A stretch of DNA of 11,449 nt, from the NCBI GenBank assembly GCA_017936205.1, contig JAGBGB010000143.1:1-11449 (forward strand), written 5' to 3'. The notes beneath the pieces were generated by a model. It saw only the letters and a program-made list of their open reading frames with translations. It did not search any database and was not told the origin of the DNA. This DNA is from Oscillospiraceae bacterium (GTDB lineage: Bacteria > Bacillota > Clostridia > Oscillospirales > Oscillospiraceae). Below, in pieces: positions 5,856 to 11,449 of this stretch (positions are counted from its first letter, which is position 1; the number at the start of each line of letters is the position of its first letter). The translations under genes and the position numbers were made by a program.

Positions 5856-7130
5856 TCAGGATAGACCCAGTTTTTCCAGAGCAGCCATGCGGACACAGAT
5901 GCAGAAGATCTCCATGGCCTGTTCCAGTTCTTCCACGGGGGGCAGACTGGGAGCAATGCGGATATTGCTGTCTTGGGGATCCTTTCCGTAGGGGAAGGTG
6001 GCACCGGCTCCGGTCATGACCACGCCTGCCTCTTTACACAGGGAAAGGGCTCTCTTGGCAGTTCCGGGCATAGCATTGAAGGAAACAAAGTAGCCGCCCA
6101 TAGGCTTGGTCCATTGGGCAATGTTTAGAGGAGCGATATTCTGATCTAAGGCATCCAGAACCGCAGAAAAACGAGGACGGAGAATTTGAGCGTGCTTCTG
6201 CATCAGCTGTAGCGTTGTTTCCTTATCCTTTAGGAAGCGTACATGGCGGAGCTGATTCATTTTGTCATAGCTAATGGTCTGATATGCCAGCAGAGAGGTG
6301 ATGTACTTTTGATTCTCTACACTGGCTGCCATAACAGCCACTCCCGCACCGGGGAAGGTGATCTTGGAGGTAGAGGCGAATTCGTAGACCATATCCGGGC
6401 TCCCTGCTTCCCGGCACAGAGTCAGAATATCACGGAAGGGACGGAATTCTCCGTAAACCTCATGGACACAGTAGGCATTGTCCCACATAATGGCGAAGTC
6501 CGGGGCAGCAGGCTTCAGATTGGCAATGCGGTCAATGGTTTCTTCGGAATAAATAATACCGTCGGGGTTGGAATACTTGGGTACGCACCACATTCCCTTG
6601 ACCGTGGGATCCTTGACGGCTTCTTCGATGGCAGCCATGTCCGGACCGTTTTCTGTCATTGCAATGGTGATCAGCTCCATGCCGAAGCTTTCGGAGATCT
6701 TAAAGTGGCGATCATAGCCGGGGGAGGGGCAGAGAAATTTTACACATTCTTCCTTCGCCCAGGGACGGGGAGAATGGAGCAGACCGTGAGTATAGGCCTT
6801 GGCGATGAGATCGTACATAAGGGATAGGCTGGCATTTCCGCCTACCAGGATCTCCTCGGGCTTGGTTCCTAAAAGCTCTGCAAAAAGCTTCTTTGCACAG
6901 GGCATACCTGTGAGCTCGCCGTAGTTCCTTGCATCGATGCCGTCTGCCTCATAGTCATCAATGCCCAGAAGGGACAGCATGGGTGCAGACAGTAAAAGCT
7001 GTTCGGTTCCGGGCTTTCCACGAGCCATGTTCAGCTTCAGACCCTTTGCCTGGTATTGAGAGAATTGCTTCTGTAAGGAGGCATACTCCTCCTGTCTCTG
7101 CTGCAGCGTCAGTTGGGAATAGGGTGTCAT
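5856..7130 (-). CDS. PLP-dependent aminotransferase, PF12897-type (probable aspartate aminotransferase)
   Basis: The 424 residues form a fold-type I PLP enzyme. In order: MARGKPGTEQL (35-45) and NYGELTGMP (69-77) for substrate entry, GGNASLSLMYD (97-107) for cofactor phosphate, NPDG (188-191), WDNAY (216-220) with D217 contacting the pyridine nitrogen and Y220 its hydroxyl, STSKITFPGAG (253-263) with K256 as the Schiff-base lysine, and RIAPSLPP (391-398) with R391 binding the substrate carboxylate. This motif set matches the PF12897 group, which includes the Corynebacterium-type aspartate aminotransferases (subgroup Ic). Aspartate/2-oxoglutarate exchange is the best guess; other amino acids are possible. 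ATG 7130 follows GAAGGAGG with 7 nt, better than an in-frame ATG at 7157 that lacks an SD. It is the last gene of a three-gene operon, 23 nt after the lipoprotein gene. Confidence 0.85.
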   Translation of the reverse strand: MTPYSQLTLQQRQEEYASLQKQFSQYQAKGLKLNMARGKPGTEQLLLSAPMLSLLGIDDYEADGIDARNYGELTGMPCAKKLFAELLGTKPEEILVGGNASLSLMYDLIAKAYTHGLLHSPRPWAKEECVKFLCPSPGYDRHFKISESFGMELITIAMTENGPDMAAIEEAVKDPTVKGMWCVPKYSNPDGIIYSEETIDRIANLKPAAPDFAIMWDNAYCVHEVYGEFRPFRDILTLCREAGSPDMVYEFASTSKITFPGAGVAVMAASVENQKYITSLLAYQTISYDKMNQLRHVRFLKDKETTLQLMQKHAQILRPRFSAVLDALDQNIAPLNIAQWTKPMGGYFVSFNAMPGTAKRALSLCKEAGVVMTGAGATFPYGKDPQDSNIRIAPSLPPVEELEQAMEIFCICVRMAALEKLGLS

Positions 7131-7153
7131 GTGATTTCCTCCTTCATATTTGG

Positions 7154-7573
7154 TCAAGATACCTTGATATAGTGGGCGGGGCCGTCATCGTCCTGCAGGA
7201 TCAGCTCTCTGCCGTCCAGCTCGAAGCGGTATTCGATCATATAGGGGGCTCCGTTGGAGAACATATCGCAGTGGAGCACATCGTCCGACACATAATAGGT
7301 GCCGTAAATGGTACCGGCATCCTTCCCTTGATACTGGCAGTTGACTGTAATGCTGCCGTCTTCGAAGATCTCAATGGTCTCTACCATGTCCAGCTCACCG
7401 GGATCCAGACTTCTCCATGCACCGATGAGCATTTCCGGCGTGGGAGTGGTCTCTAAGGAAGCGAAGGTCTCGGCGGTAGATGCCTTGTTCTCGGTTGATG
7501 GGGTGCTGTCATTCTTTCCGCAGCCTACCAGCAGGAGTGCCAGAAGGAGCAGGATGATGGTGATTTTTCTCAT
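7154..7573 (-). CDS. Small secreted lipoprotein of unknown function
   Basis: The 139-residue product starts MRKITIILLLLALLLVGCGK: a short basic n-region, a Leu-rich core and a lipobox LVGC with Cys18 as the lipidated residue. A Ser/Thr-rich linker (about 20-45) leads to a single compact beta-rich domain, with IGAWRS (~50) and alternating strands such as TIEIFEDGSITVNCQYQ and YRFELDGRELILQDDD. The pattern of GTW-like start, strand repeats and a terminal loop recalls lipocalin-like/DUF5640-type modules in Clostridia lipoproteins, but I cannot assign a family. ATG 7573 has GGAGG 5 nt upstream. The ATG overlaps the thioesterase stop as ATGA, so translation is coupled. A longer in-frame extension upstream is rejected because it only shadows the thioesterase gene. 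Confidence 0.82.
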   Translation of the reverse strand: MRKITIILLLLALLLVGCGKNDSTPSTENKASTAETFASLETTPTPEMLIGAWRSLDPGELDMVETIEIFEDGSITVNCQYQGKDAGTIYGTYYVSDDVLHCDMFSNGAPYMIEYRFELDGRELILQDDDGPAHYIKVS

Positions 7574-8235
7574 GATTCCCTCCAAAATTTTGCGCGGAAG
7601 CATTCTTCTCCGCTTTCCTTCAGCCCACGGACGAAGCCGTCCTTTTCTAACAGATGAATCTGCTCCCCTAAGAAGCACTCCCGATCAAAGATCACTTCCA
7701 GATCCGTACAATTGGGAGCCAGCTCCTCTGCGTGGCGGACATAGCATACATTGTTGACATGACCGTTACTGTCGATCTCCTGTGGAGCCACTGTCCACAC
7801 AGCAGCTTCCTCCAAGGCCTCCGGCAGGGGGATCCGCTTCAGACTGCCCTTCCGCTCCGGGGTGCGGATGGGAGCCTCCATGACCGGGGGAATGGTCTTC
7901 ATACCTACGATCTTACGCTCTGTGGCACTGACCAGAGTCCACGCATAGACACCGTAGCCGATTTCCTCCTCGCCTTCATAGATGCTGTAATCACGGATGC
8001 TGACCACGGAGGAGGGGCTGCGGAGCCAGGTATCGATGCGGATCTCTCCCTTGGGCATCCGTTGCAGGTGAACCTTGGCTCGGACGATCATCCATAGACA
8101 GTTAAAGTCATGGAGCATACGGTCAAAATGGATATTCAAATCATAGCTGTGGAGAGTTGCCGCCTCCTGCAGCAGCTGCATGGTATCTGACAGAGAGCTC
8201 GGTGCAGGTCGAATAATGCTGTAAATGCTTTGCAT
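7570..8235 (-). CDS. Acyl-ACP thioesterase (FatA/FatB-like, PF01643)
   Basis: The 221 residues fit a double hot-dog acyl-ACP thioesterase, which releases free fatty acids from acyl carrier protein in the cytosol. The N-terminal hot-dog carries DFNCLWMIVRAKVHLQRMPKGEIRIDTWLRSPS (about 43-76), the family pattern in which a strand is followed by W-R-like residues. The C-terminal hot-dog carries DSNGHVNNVCYVR (155-167) with the conserved D/N-G-H-V-N-N active-site loop, N157 and H159 being the expected catalytic pair. Bacterial members are usually 230-250 residues, so this is slightly short. ATG 8235 is chosen because AGAGGA lies about 10 nt upstream. A longer in-frame start at 8313 would fall inside the promoter. 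It is the first gene of the operon with the lipoprotein and the aminotransferase. Confidence 0.85.
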   Translation of the reverse strand: MQSIYSIIRPAPSSLSDTMQLLQEAATLHSYDLNIHFDRMLHDFNCLWMIVRAKVHLQRMPKGEIRIDTWLRSPSSVVSIRDYSIYEGEEEIGYGVYAWTLVSATERKIVGMKTIPPVMEAPIRTPERKGSLKRIPLPEALEEAAVWTVAPQEIDSNGHVNNVCYVRHAEELAPNCTDLEVIFDRECFLGEQIHLLEKDGFVRGLKESGEECFRAKFWRES

Positions 8236-8284
8236 GGTTTTTGATTCCTCTTGTATATAGTATGAAAAAGATTTCTTTCCCGTT

Positions 8285-8313
8285 ATTTTACCATAGTGCA
8301 GAAAATTCGTCAA
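8285..8313 (-). promoter_or_regulatory. Promoter of the thioesterase-lipoprotein-aminotransferase operon
   Basis: On the minus strand, TTGACG (complement of 8308-8313) and TAAAAT (complement of 8285-8290) are separated by 17 bp. The start site should be near 8278, about 43 nt before the thioesterase ATG. The same 130-bp gap must also carry the promoter for the divergent gerA operon. I see no convincing sigma-A promoter or forespore sigma-G pair for it. Confidence 0.78.
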
Positions 8314-8364
8314 GAATTCTGAATTATTTTTCTAATTTTGGGAATGCTGTTTTGGGGTGAGGCT

Positions 8365-9774
8365 ATGGCTTATGAACGATTAGAGGATGGCAGCTATGTG
8401 GGAGAAATCAGCGACAGTGTGATTTGTGAGATCTTCGGAGACACAGGGGATCTGAATCGCCGTGTGCTGAAATTAGGGTCACATACATTATATATATACA
8501 GTATTGATGGGTTGGTTTCTATTGGAGATATTTCCAGATTTGTAATCAAGCCATTGATGCAGGATACCGAAGGGGCAACCGTAGGGGAGCTGTATCAACG
8601 GGCTCTGCATCGTACAGTATATAATACGGTGGCGAAGCCTTGTAAAGATCTGGATCAGGTGCTGCTGATGCTGCTCAACGGCTTCTGTGTGGTTTTGTTC
8701 GGGGATCAGGCACTGGCATTTGAGGATAAAACGCCGGAGAAACGCTCTCCCTCCCCACCGGAGGTGGAGAATACCGTAAAGGGACCTAAGGATGCTTTTA
8801 CGGAAACCTCCCGTACCAATACCAGCCTGCTGCGTCGGCATCTTCGATCGCCGGCTCTTCATTTTTATGAGACCGTAGTGGGAACAGAGAGTAAGACGAA
8901 TGTATCTGTTGCCTATATCGAGGGGATCACGGATCCCAAGCTGCTGGAACGAATGAAGCACCGACTACAGCATATGCAGACAGATGGTTTGGTGACTCCC
9001 TCTGCAGTGGAGGAGCTGGTGACCGGCTCAAGGAAGACGGCATTCCCCTTGCTCCAGTTTACGGAGCGGACAGATCGTTTCGCTCAGGCTTTGCTGGATG
9101 GAAAGCTGGGACTTCTGGTAGACGGGCTTCCTTTGGGCTATTTGATGCCGGTGGATGTGGGCTTTTTCATGACCAGTGCAGAGGATCGGGGGAAGGATTT
9201 TTTATCTGCCTCTTGGATGCGGATCCTACGCTATGGAGCTATGCTGGTCAGCCTGTTCCTACCTGCTGTCTATGTGGCAATGGTGGTGTTCCATCCTGCT
9301 ATGCTGCCTACAGGTCTGCTGCAATCGGTGATCGAGGCAAAAAAGAATGTTCCCTTTCCTACGATTTTAGAGGTTCTGGGCTTGCTCATTGCCTTTGAGC
9401 TGTTGCAGGAGGCGAGTGTCAGCTTGCCTCAATCTATCGGGCAAAGTCTTTCTATTATCGGTGGCTTGGTTGTGGGTTCAGCAGCGGTGGAGGCGAAGAT
9501 CATTTCTCCCACGGCTTTGATCGTAGTGGCTGTAGCCGGGATCTGTGGGTTTACGGTACCGGGACGGGGCTTTGCAGATGCTTTGCGGCTGTGGAGAACA
9601 GGATTGGCAATTATGGGTGCCATCGGTGGGCTCTATGGTGTTACAGTTGGAGCCCTATGTCTACTGATCCATCTGGCAGGTCTGCAGAGCTTTGAAGAAC
9701 CTTATCTTTCGCCCTTTGCCAAGCTGTCCGTAAAGGGCATTTTAAGAAAACCGCTAAGGAGTCAGAAAAAATGA
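8365..9774 (+). CDS. Spore germination protein, GerA family (receptor A subunit)
   Basis: The 469-residue protein is the A subunit of a nutrient germinant receptor in the inner membrane of the spore (PF03323). A soluble N-terminal part carries the family motifs KGPKDAFTETSRTNTSLLRRHL (about 139-160), YIEGITDPKLLERMK (184-198), FTERTDRFAQALLDGKLGLLVDGLP (232-256) and EDRGKDFLSASWMRILR (273-289). The membrane domain follows, with hydrophobic segments at about 290-310, 337-350, 362-378, 383-398 and 412-437, including FPTILEVLGLLIAFELLQEA and LPQSIGQSLSIIGGLVVG, which are highly conserved. Length is close to the usual ~480. ATG 8365 is preferred, with GGGGTGAGG just before it, over an in-frame TTG at 8338. 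The stop overlaps the next ATG (ATGA). The operon order A-C-B matches a gerA-type receptor. Germinant specificity cannot be read from sequence. Confidence 0.92.
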   Translation: MAYERLEDGSYVGEISDSVICEIFGDTGDLNRRVLKLGSHTLYIYSIDGLVSIGDISRFVIKPLMQDTEGATVGELYQRALHRTVYNTVAKPCKDLDQVLLMLLNGFCVVLFGDQALAFEDKTPEKRSPSPPEVENTVKGPKDAFTETSRTNTSLLRRHLRSPALHFYETVVGTESKTNVSVAYIEGITDPKLLERMKHRLQHMQTDGLVTPSAVEELVTGSRKTAFPLLQFTERTDRFAQALLDGKLGLLVDGLPLGYLMPVDVGFFMTSAEDRGKDFLSASWMRILRYGAMLVSLFLPAVYVAMVVFHPAMLPTGLLQSVIEAKKNVPFPTILEVLGLLIAFELLQEASVSLPQSIGQSLSIIGGLVVGSAAVEAKIISPTALIVVAVAGICGFTVPGRGFADALRLWRTGLAIMGAIGGLYGVTVGALCLLIHLAGLQSFEEPYLSPFAKLSVKGILRKPLRSQKK

Positions 9775-10199
9775 AGTGTTGGATCCTTGCCGCTTTAATC
9801 CTGGTTCTGTTCTACGGAAATCCATTTCAAAAATATGATACAGAGAAGCTCTTGCCTATCCGCTGCGTACAAGCTTATCGACAGGGATCGCAGATCCATA
9901 TTTTCAGCGAGGCAGGAGAGGGCTACGGAAGCAGCTGGGAAGAGGCTGTGGAGGATCTGAGAAACAAAGCCTCCGGGGAAGTATTTTTCGATACAGCAGA
10001 GCAGGCGGTATTTTCCGATCCGCTTCTCGCAATGGAGGCTGCCATGAGCGGAGATCTGCGACCTGCGGCAGAAGTGTTTTTTCGCAAAGAGGCTGAGGAT
10101 CCCGAGACCCTTCATGCCTATCTCAGCCAGCACGGAAGCAAGCTGAAAATTGCGGATATCACAAAGGGGAGGAAGGAACGTGAATCTAACAGAGAATAA
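9771..10199 (+). CDS. Short Ger(x)C-like germination protein
   Basis: The protein has 142 residues in the position where a ~370-residue Ger(x)C lipoprotein is expected. It begins with a hydrophobic export or anchor segment (4-15), but no lipobox Cys follows; Cys3 is before the core and Cys32 lies in the domain. The region ~28-86 fits the start of the Ger(x)C N-terminal domain: a strand (RCVQAYRQGSQIHIFSEA), then GEGYGSSWEEAVEDLRNKASGEVFF (49-73), corresponding to the family's GxGxTxxEAxxxLxxxxxxxLFF pattern. The domains that follow in full-length GerC are absent, and the tail is charged. It may be a naturally reduced C subunit or a relic. AAGGAG lies 8-9 nt before the ATG, the ATG overlaps the gerA stop, and the 3' end overlaps gerB by 20 nt. 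This tight coupling argues that it is still used. Confidence 0.65.
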   Translation: MKCWILAALILVLFYGNPFQKYDTEKLLPIRCVQAYRQGSQIHIFSEAGEGYGSSWEEAVEDLRNKASGEVFFDTAEQAVFSDPLLAMEAAMSGDLRPAAEVFFRKEAEDPETLHAYLSQHGSKLKIADITKGRKERESNRE

Positions 10200-11079
10200 A
10201 CAATTAGGAGCTTTGGGCTTTTGTGCCCTTTCCCTTCCGGCGGTACTGTTTCTTCCGCAAGGGGGATGGGCGGTAGCTCTGTTGGTTTCCTTAGGGTCAG
10301 CTCTTCTGCTATGCTTTGGCTCATCCATCCCGAGAGAGGATCAGAGCTGGCAAGTCAAGATTCTTTCCATTCCATTATTTCTGTGGAATATTGCCATTGT
10401 AGGAAAAATATGTACCATCATTTCCGAGATCAATGGTGTACAGAGTCCCCTACCGGGTCTGCTGCTTTTGTTGCTGACAGGATATGGAGTCAAAAAACAA
10501 GTGCTGCCATCAACGGCAGCTGTAATAGCCTTCTTCATGGCGGCGATCTACGGTATATTGTTTATCTTTGCTGTTCCAAATGTGGAAATCAGTTCACTGA
10601 AGCCTGCAGTAGGACAAAACTTAAGTGGAATGGCTTACGGCTTCCTTCCGATTCTATTATTATATGTATATAAAGGGGAAAAAAAGAAAACCGTAGCCTT
10701 GTGGACATCAGCGGGGCTGATCCTGATCTTAGGTGCGGCTGTGATCACACAGGGGATGGGAGCACAGGATTTCTATACTGCAGCCAAATCTGTAAATATC
10801 CTGGGAACAATGGAACGATTGGAACCCTTGGTAGCAGCAGCGTCCACTGCGGGAGCATATTGCATGATGGGATTGTTGCTGAGTGTAAACCAAAATATAG
10901 AAAAAGGGATCAAAAAAAAAGAAAGTAAATATATATTGGAAATAGAAATAATCATTGCATCGGGGATCTGTATTCTGTTACCGGAGGCAGAGGAGTGGAT
11001 CTGGTCTATAGGAACGACTGTATGTTGGGGTTTGATTCCAATATTGACACAAGTGATAGTATTTAGAAAAAAAGTATAA
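10180..11079 (+). CDS. Compact GerB-type spore germination permease
   Basis: The 299-residue membrane protein has about nine or ten hydrophobic segments (roughly 8-25, 30-49, 60-83, 90-105, 111-133, 149-164, 171-191, 215-235, 251-268, 273-294). It matches the GerB/spore permease family (PF03845, APC superfamily), the subunit that binds the germinant. Fitting details are the N-terminal LTENKQLGALGF segment, the segment ending FAVPNVEISSLKPAVGQ (~130-146), and FYTAAKSVNILGTMERLEPL (198-217), the family's R-x-E/D region. Usual length is ~360, so loops have been shortened. The start is GTG 10180, set by GGGGAGGAAGGAAC immediately upstream; an in-frame ATG at 10150 has no such site. The 3' part becomes A-rich, including a 9-A run at 10912-10920. 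The stop lies 18 nt before the first rRNA promoter, with no terminator in between. Confidence 0.82.
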   Translation: MNLTENKQLGALGFCALSLPAVLFLPQGGWAVALLVSLGSALLLCFGSSIPREDQSWQVKILSIPLFLWNIAIVGKICTIISEINGVQSPLPGLLLLLLTGYGVKKQVLPSTAAVIAFFMAAIYGILFIFAVPNVEISSLKPAVGQNLSGMAYGFLPILLLYVYKGEKKKTVALWTSAGLILILGAAVITQGMGAQDFYTAAKSVNILGTMERLEPLVAAASTAGAYCMMGLLLSVNQNIEKGIKKKESKYILEIEIIIASGICILLPEAEEWIWSIGTTVCWGLIPILTQVIVFRKKV

Positions 11080-11097
11080 AAAAATTAAAAAAAGTGC

Positions 11098-11126
11098 TTG
11101 ACAAAACGGAGATTATCTGTTAGAAT
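11098..11126 (+). promoter_or_regulatory. rRNA operon promoter P1
   Basis: TTGACA (11098-11103), a 17-bp spacer and TAGAAT (11121-11126) form a strong sigma-A promoter. An A-rich tract from 11077 to 11093 upstream could act as an UP element. The transcript would begin near 11133, at a small hairpin. Confidence 0.85.
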
Positions 11127-11135
11127 AGCGGAGCA

Positions 11136-11155
11136 CTTGAGGCGAGCCCCTCAAG
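11136..11155 (+). other. Hairpin between tandem rRNA promoters
   Basis: CTTGAGG (11136-11142) pairs with CCTCAAG (11149-11155) around a 6-nt loop, at the very 5' end of the predicted P1 transcript. An A-rich rather than T-rich sequence follows, so it is not an intrinsic terminator on this strand. It may stabilise the 5' end or influence P2. Confidence 0.45.
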
Positions 11156-11191
11156 AACGAAAAAAAACTTCAAAAAAAGTTAAATTAGTTC

Positions 11192-11220
11192 TTGACAAAG
11201 CGAACTTCCTGTGATATAAT
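11192..11220 (+). promoter_or_regulatory. rRNA operon promoter P2
   Basis: TTGACA (11192-11197), a 17-bp spacer and a perfect TATAAT (11215-11220) make a full consensus sigma-A promoter. An A/T-rich stretch (11159-11190) precedes it, typical of an UP element. Tandem strong promoters at this spacing are characteristic of Firmicutes rRNA operons. Confidence 0.92.
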
Positions 11221-11226
11221 GAACAA

Positions 11227-11449
11227 GTCTTCGGCGCGACTGAGACTGCGGTCGATGAAGTCGCAAAACCGGACTTTGAATAGGCTGCGGAGCAGCGATG
11301 TACCTTGAAAATTAAACAACGAGAAACATGAACAAACACCTTGGACAATTTGATTATAAAAAATTAAGTTGTTCTTGATGATGTCAATTGAGACATTTGC
11401 GAGAATAGCCAACGAAAATTCTTGAGTATAGCTAAGAGCGAACTTATGA
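11227..11449 (+). ncRNA. Leader of an rRNA operon, ending at the expected 16S 5' end
   Basis: There is no protein gene after P2. The transcript contains short stems (GCGACT 11236-11241 with AGTCGC 11259-11264; ATGTC with GACAT near 11380-11396) and an antitermination boxA-like segment, TACCTTGAAAATTAAACAAC (11301-11320), resembling the TTTGAAAATTGAACA segment of Clostridia and Bacillus rrn leaders. The window ends ...GAACTTATGA. Bacterial 16S genes continue from such a sequence with GAGTTTGATCCTGG, so the mature 16S 5' end is probably within the last ~8 bases or just beyond. The rRNA itself is not visible, so this call rests on promoters and leader pattern. Confidence 0.75.

Noticed and set aside
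6243..6827. 194-codon plus-strand frame opposite the aminotransferase gene
   Set aside because: The opposite strand encodes a clear PLP enzyme with all its motifs. This frame has no SD or recognisable domain.
7574..7678. N-terminal extension of the lipoprotein by 35 codons
   Set aside because: The extension lies within the thioesterase gene and would bury the signal peptide. GGAGG and the ATGA overlap place the start at 7573.
8236..8364. Sigma-G or sigma-A promoter for the gerA operon
   Set aside because: GTATG at 8260 and CATAGTG at 8292 look partly sigma-G-like but are 27 bp apart, too far. No other convincing pair was seen, so none is annotated.
9795..10328. 177-codon minus-strand frame opposite the short GerC gene
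   Set aside because: The plus-strand genes there have coupled starts, SD sequences and family motifs. The minus frame has none.
11044..11079. Third rRNA promoter with TTGACA inside the gerB 3' end
   Set aside because: No -10 hexamer lies 16-18 bp downstream; the region there is a run of A.

Overview
The window looks like a chromosomal segment from a strictly anaerobic, spore-forming gut Clostridia member, most likely Oscillospirales/Ruminococcaceae-like. The grounds are strong AGGAGG-type ribosome binding sites, sigma-A-type promoters, a gerA-type spore germination cluster, a Firmicutes-style tandem-promoter rRNA leader, and homologues typical of gut Clostridia (DUF4956/VTC pair, FatA-like thioesterase, PF12897-type aminotransferase). 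The assignment is inferred from gene content. No 16S sequence long enough to place the organism is present.

Layout. 1-223: non-coding, with small inverted repeats and the terminator of the minus-strand operon to its right. 224-1601 (minus): a two-gene polyphosphate-type module, a VTC-domain protein followed by a DUF4956 membrane protein, overlapping by 8 nt. It is driven by a consensus promoter that carries a palindrome over its -10 and two 21-bp direct repeats just upstream of its -35. 1932-3569 (plus): a 545-aa protein I do not recognise. It has a near-perfect promoter, but the -10 overlaps the first ATG, and the only good Shine-Dalgarno sequence is not followed by a start codon, so the 5' end of this gene looks damaged or rearranged. 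3579-3671: a 19-bp-stem hairpin and a perfect 32-bp palindrome between convergent genes.

3724-5783: an AT-richer stretch with a GtrII-type membrane glucosyltransferase (minus) divergent from a small XRE-type regulator (plus). A large dyad lies between them, next to the glucosyltransferase -35. A bidirectional terminator at 5796-5840 closes it. 5856-8235 (minus): a three-gene operon read in the order acyl-ACP thioesterase, small lipoprotein, PLP aminotransferase, with its own promoter.

8365-11079 (plus): a compact germinant-receptor operon in the order A-C-B. GerA is near full length. The C-position protein is only 142 aa, lacks a lipobox, and matches only the N-terminal part of Ger(x)C. The GerB permease is 299 residues instead of about 360. 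All three overlap and are probably translationally coupled. Only 18 nt after gerB, two tandem consensus promoters (P1, P2) begin an rRNA operon leader. The window ends about where mature 16S rRNA should start.

The points most worth a second look are the start-less 545-aa gene, the architecture of the polyphosphate operon control region, the reduced germinant receptor, and the putative shared operator between the glucosyltransferase and the XRE regulator. I see no CRISPR array, insertion sequence, tRNA or clear novel defence system.
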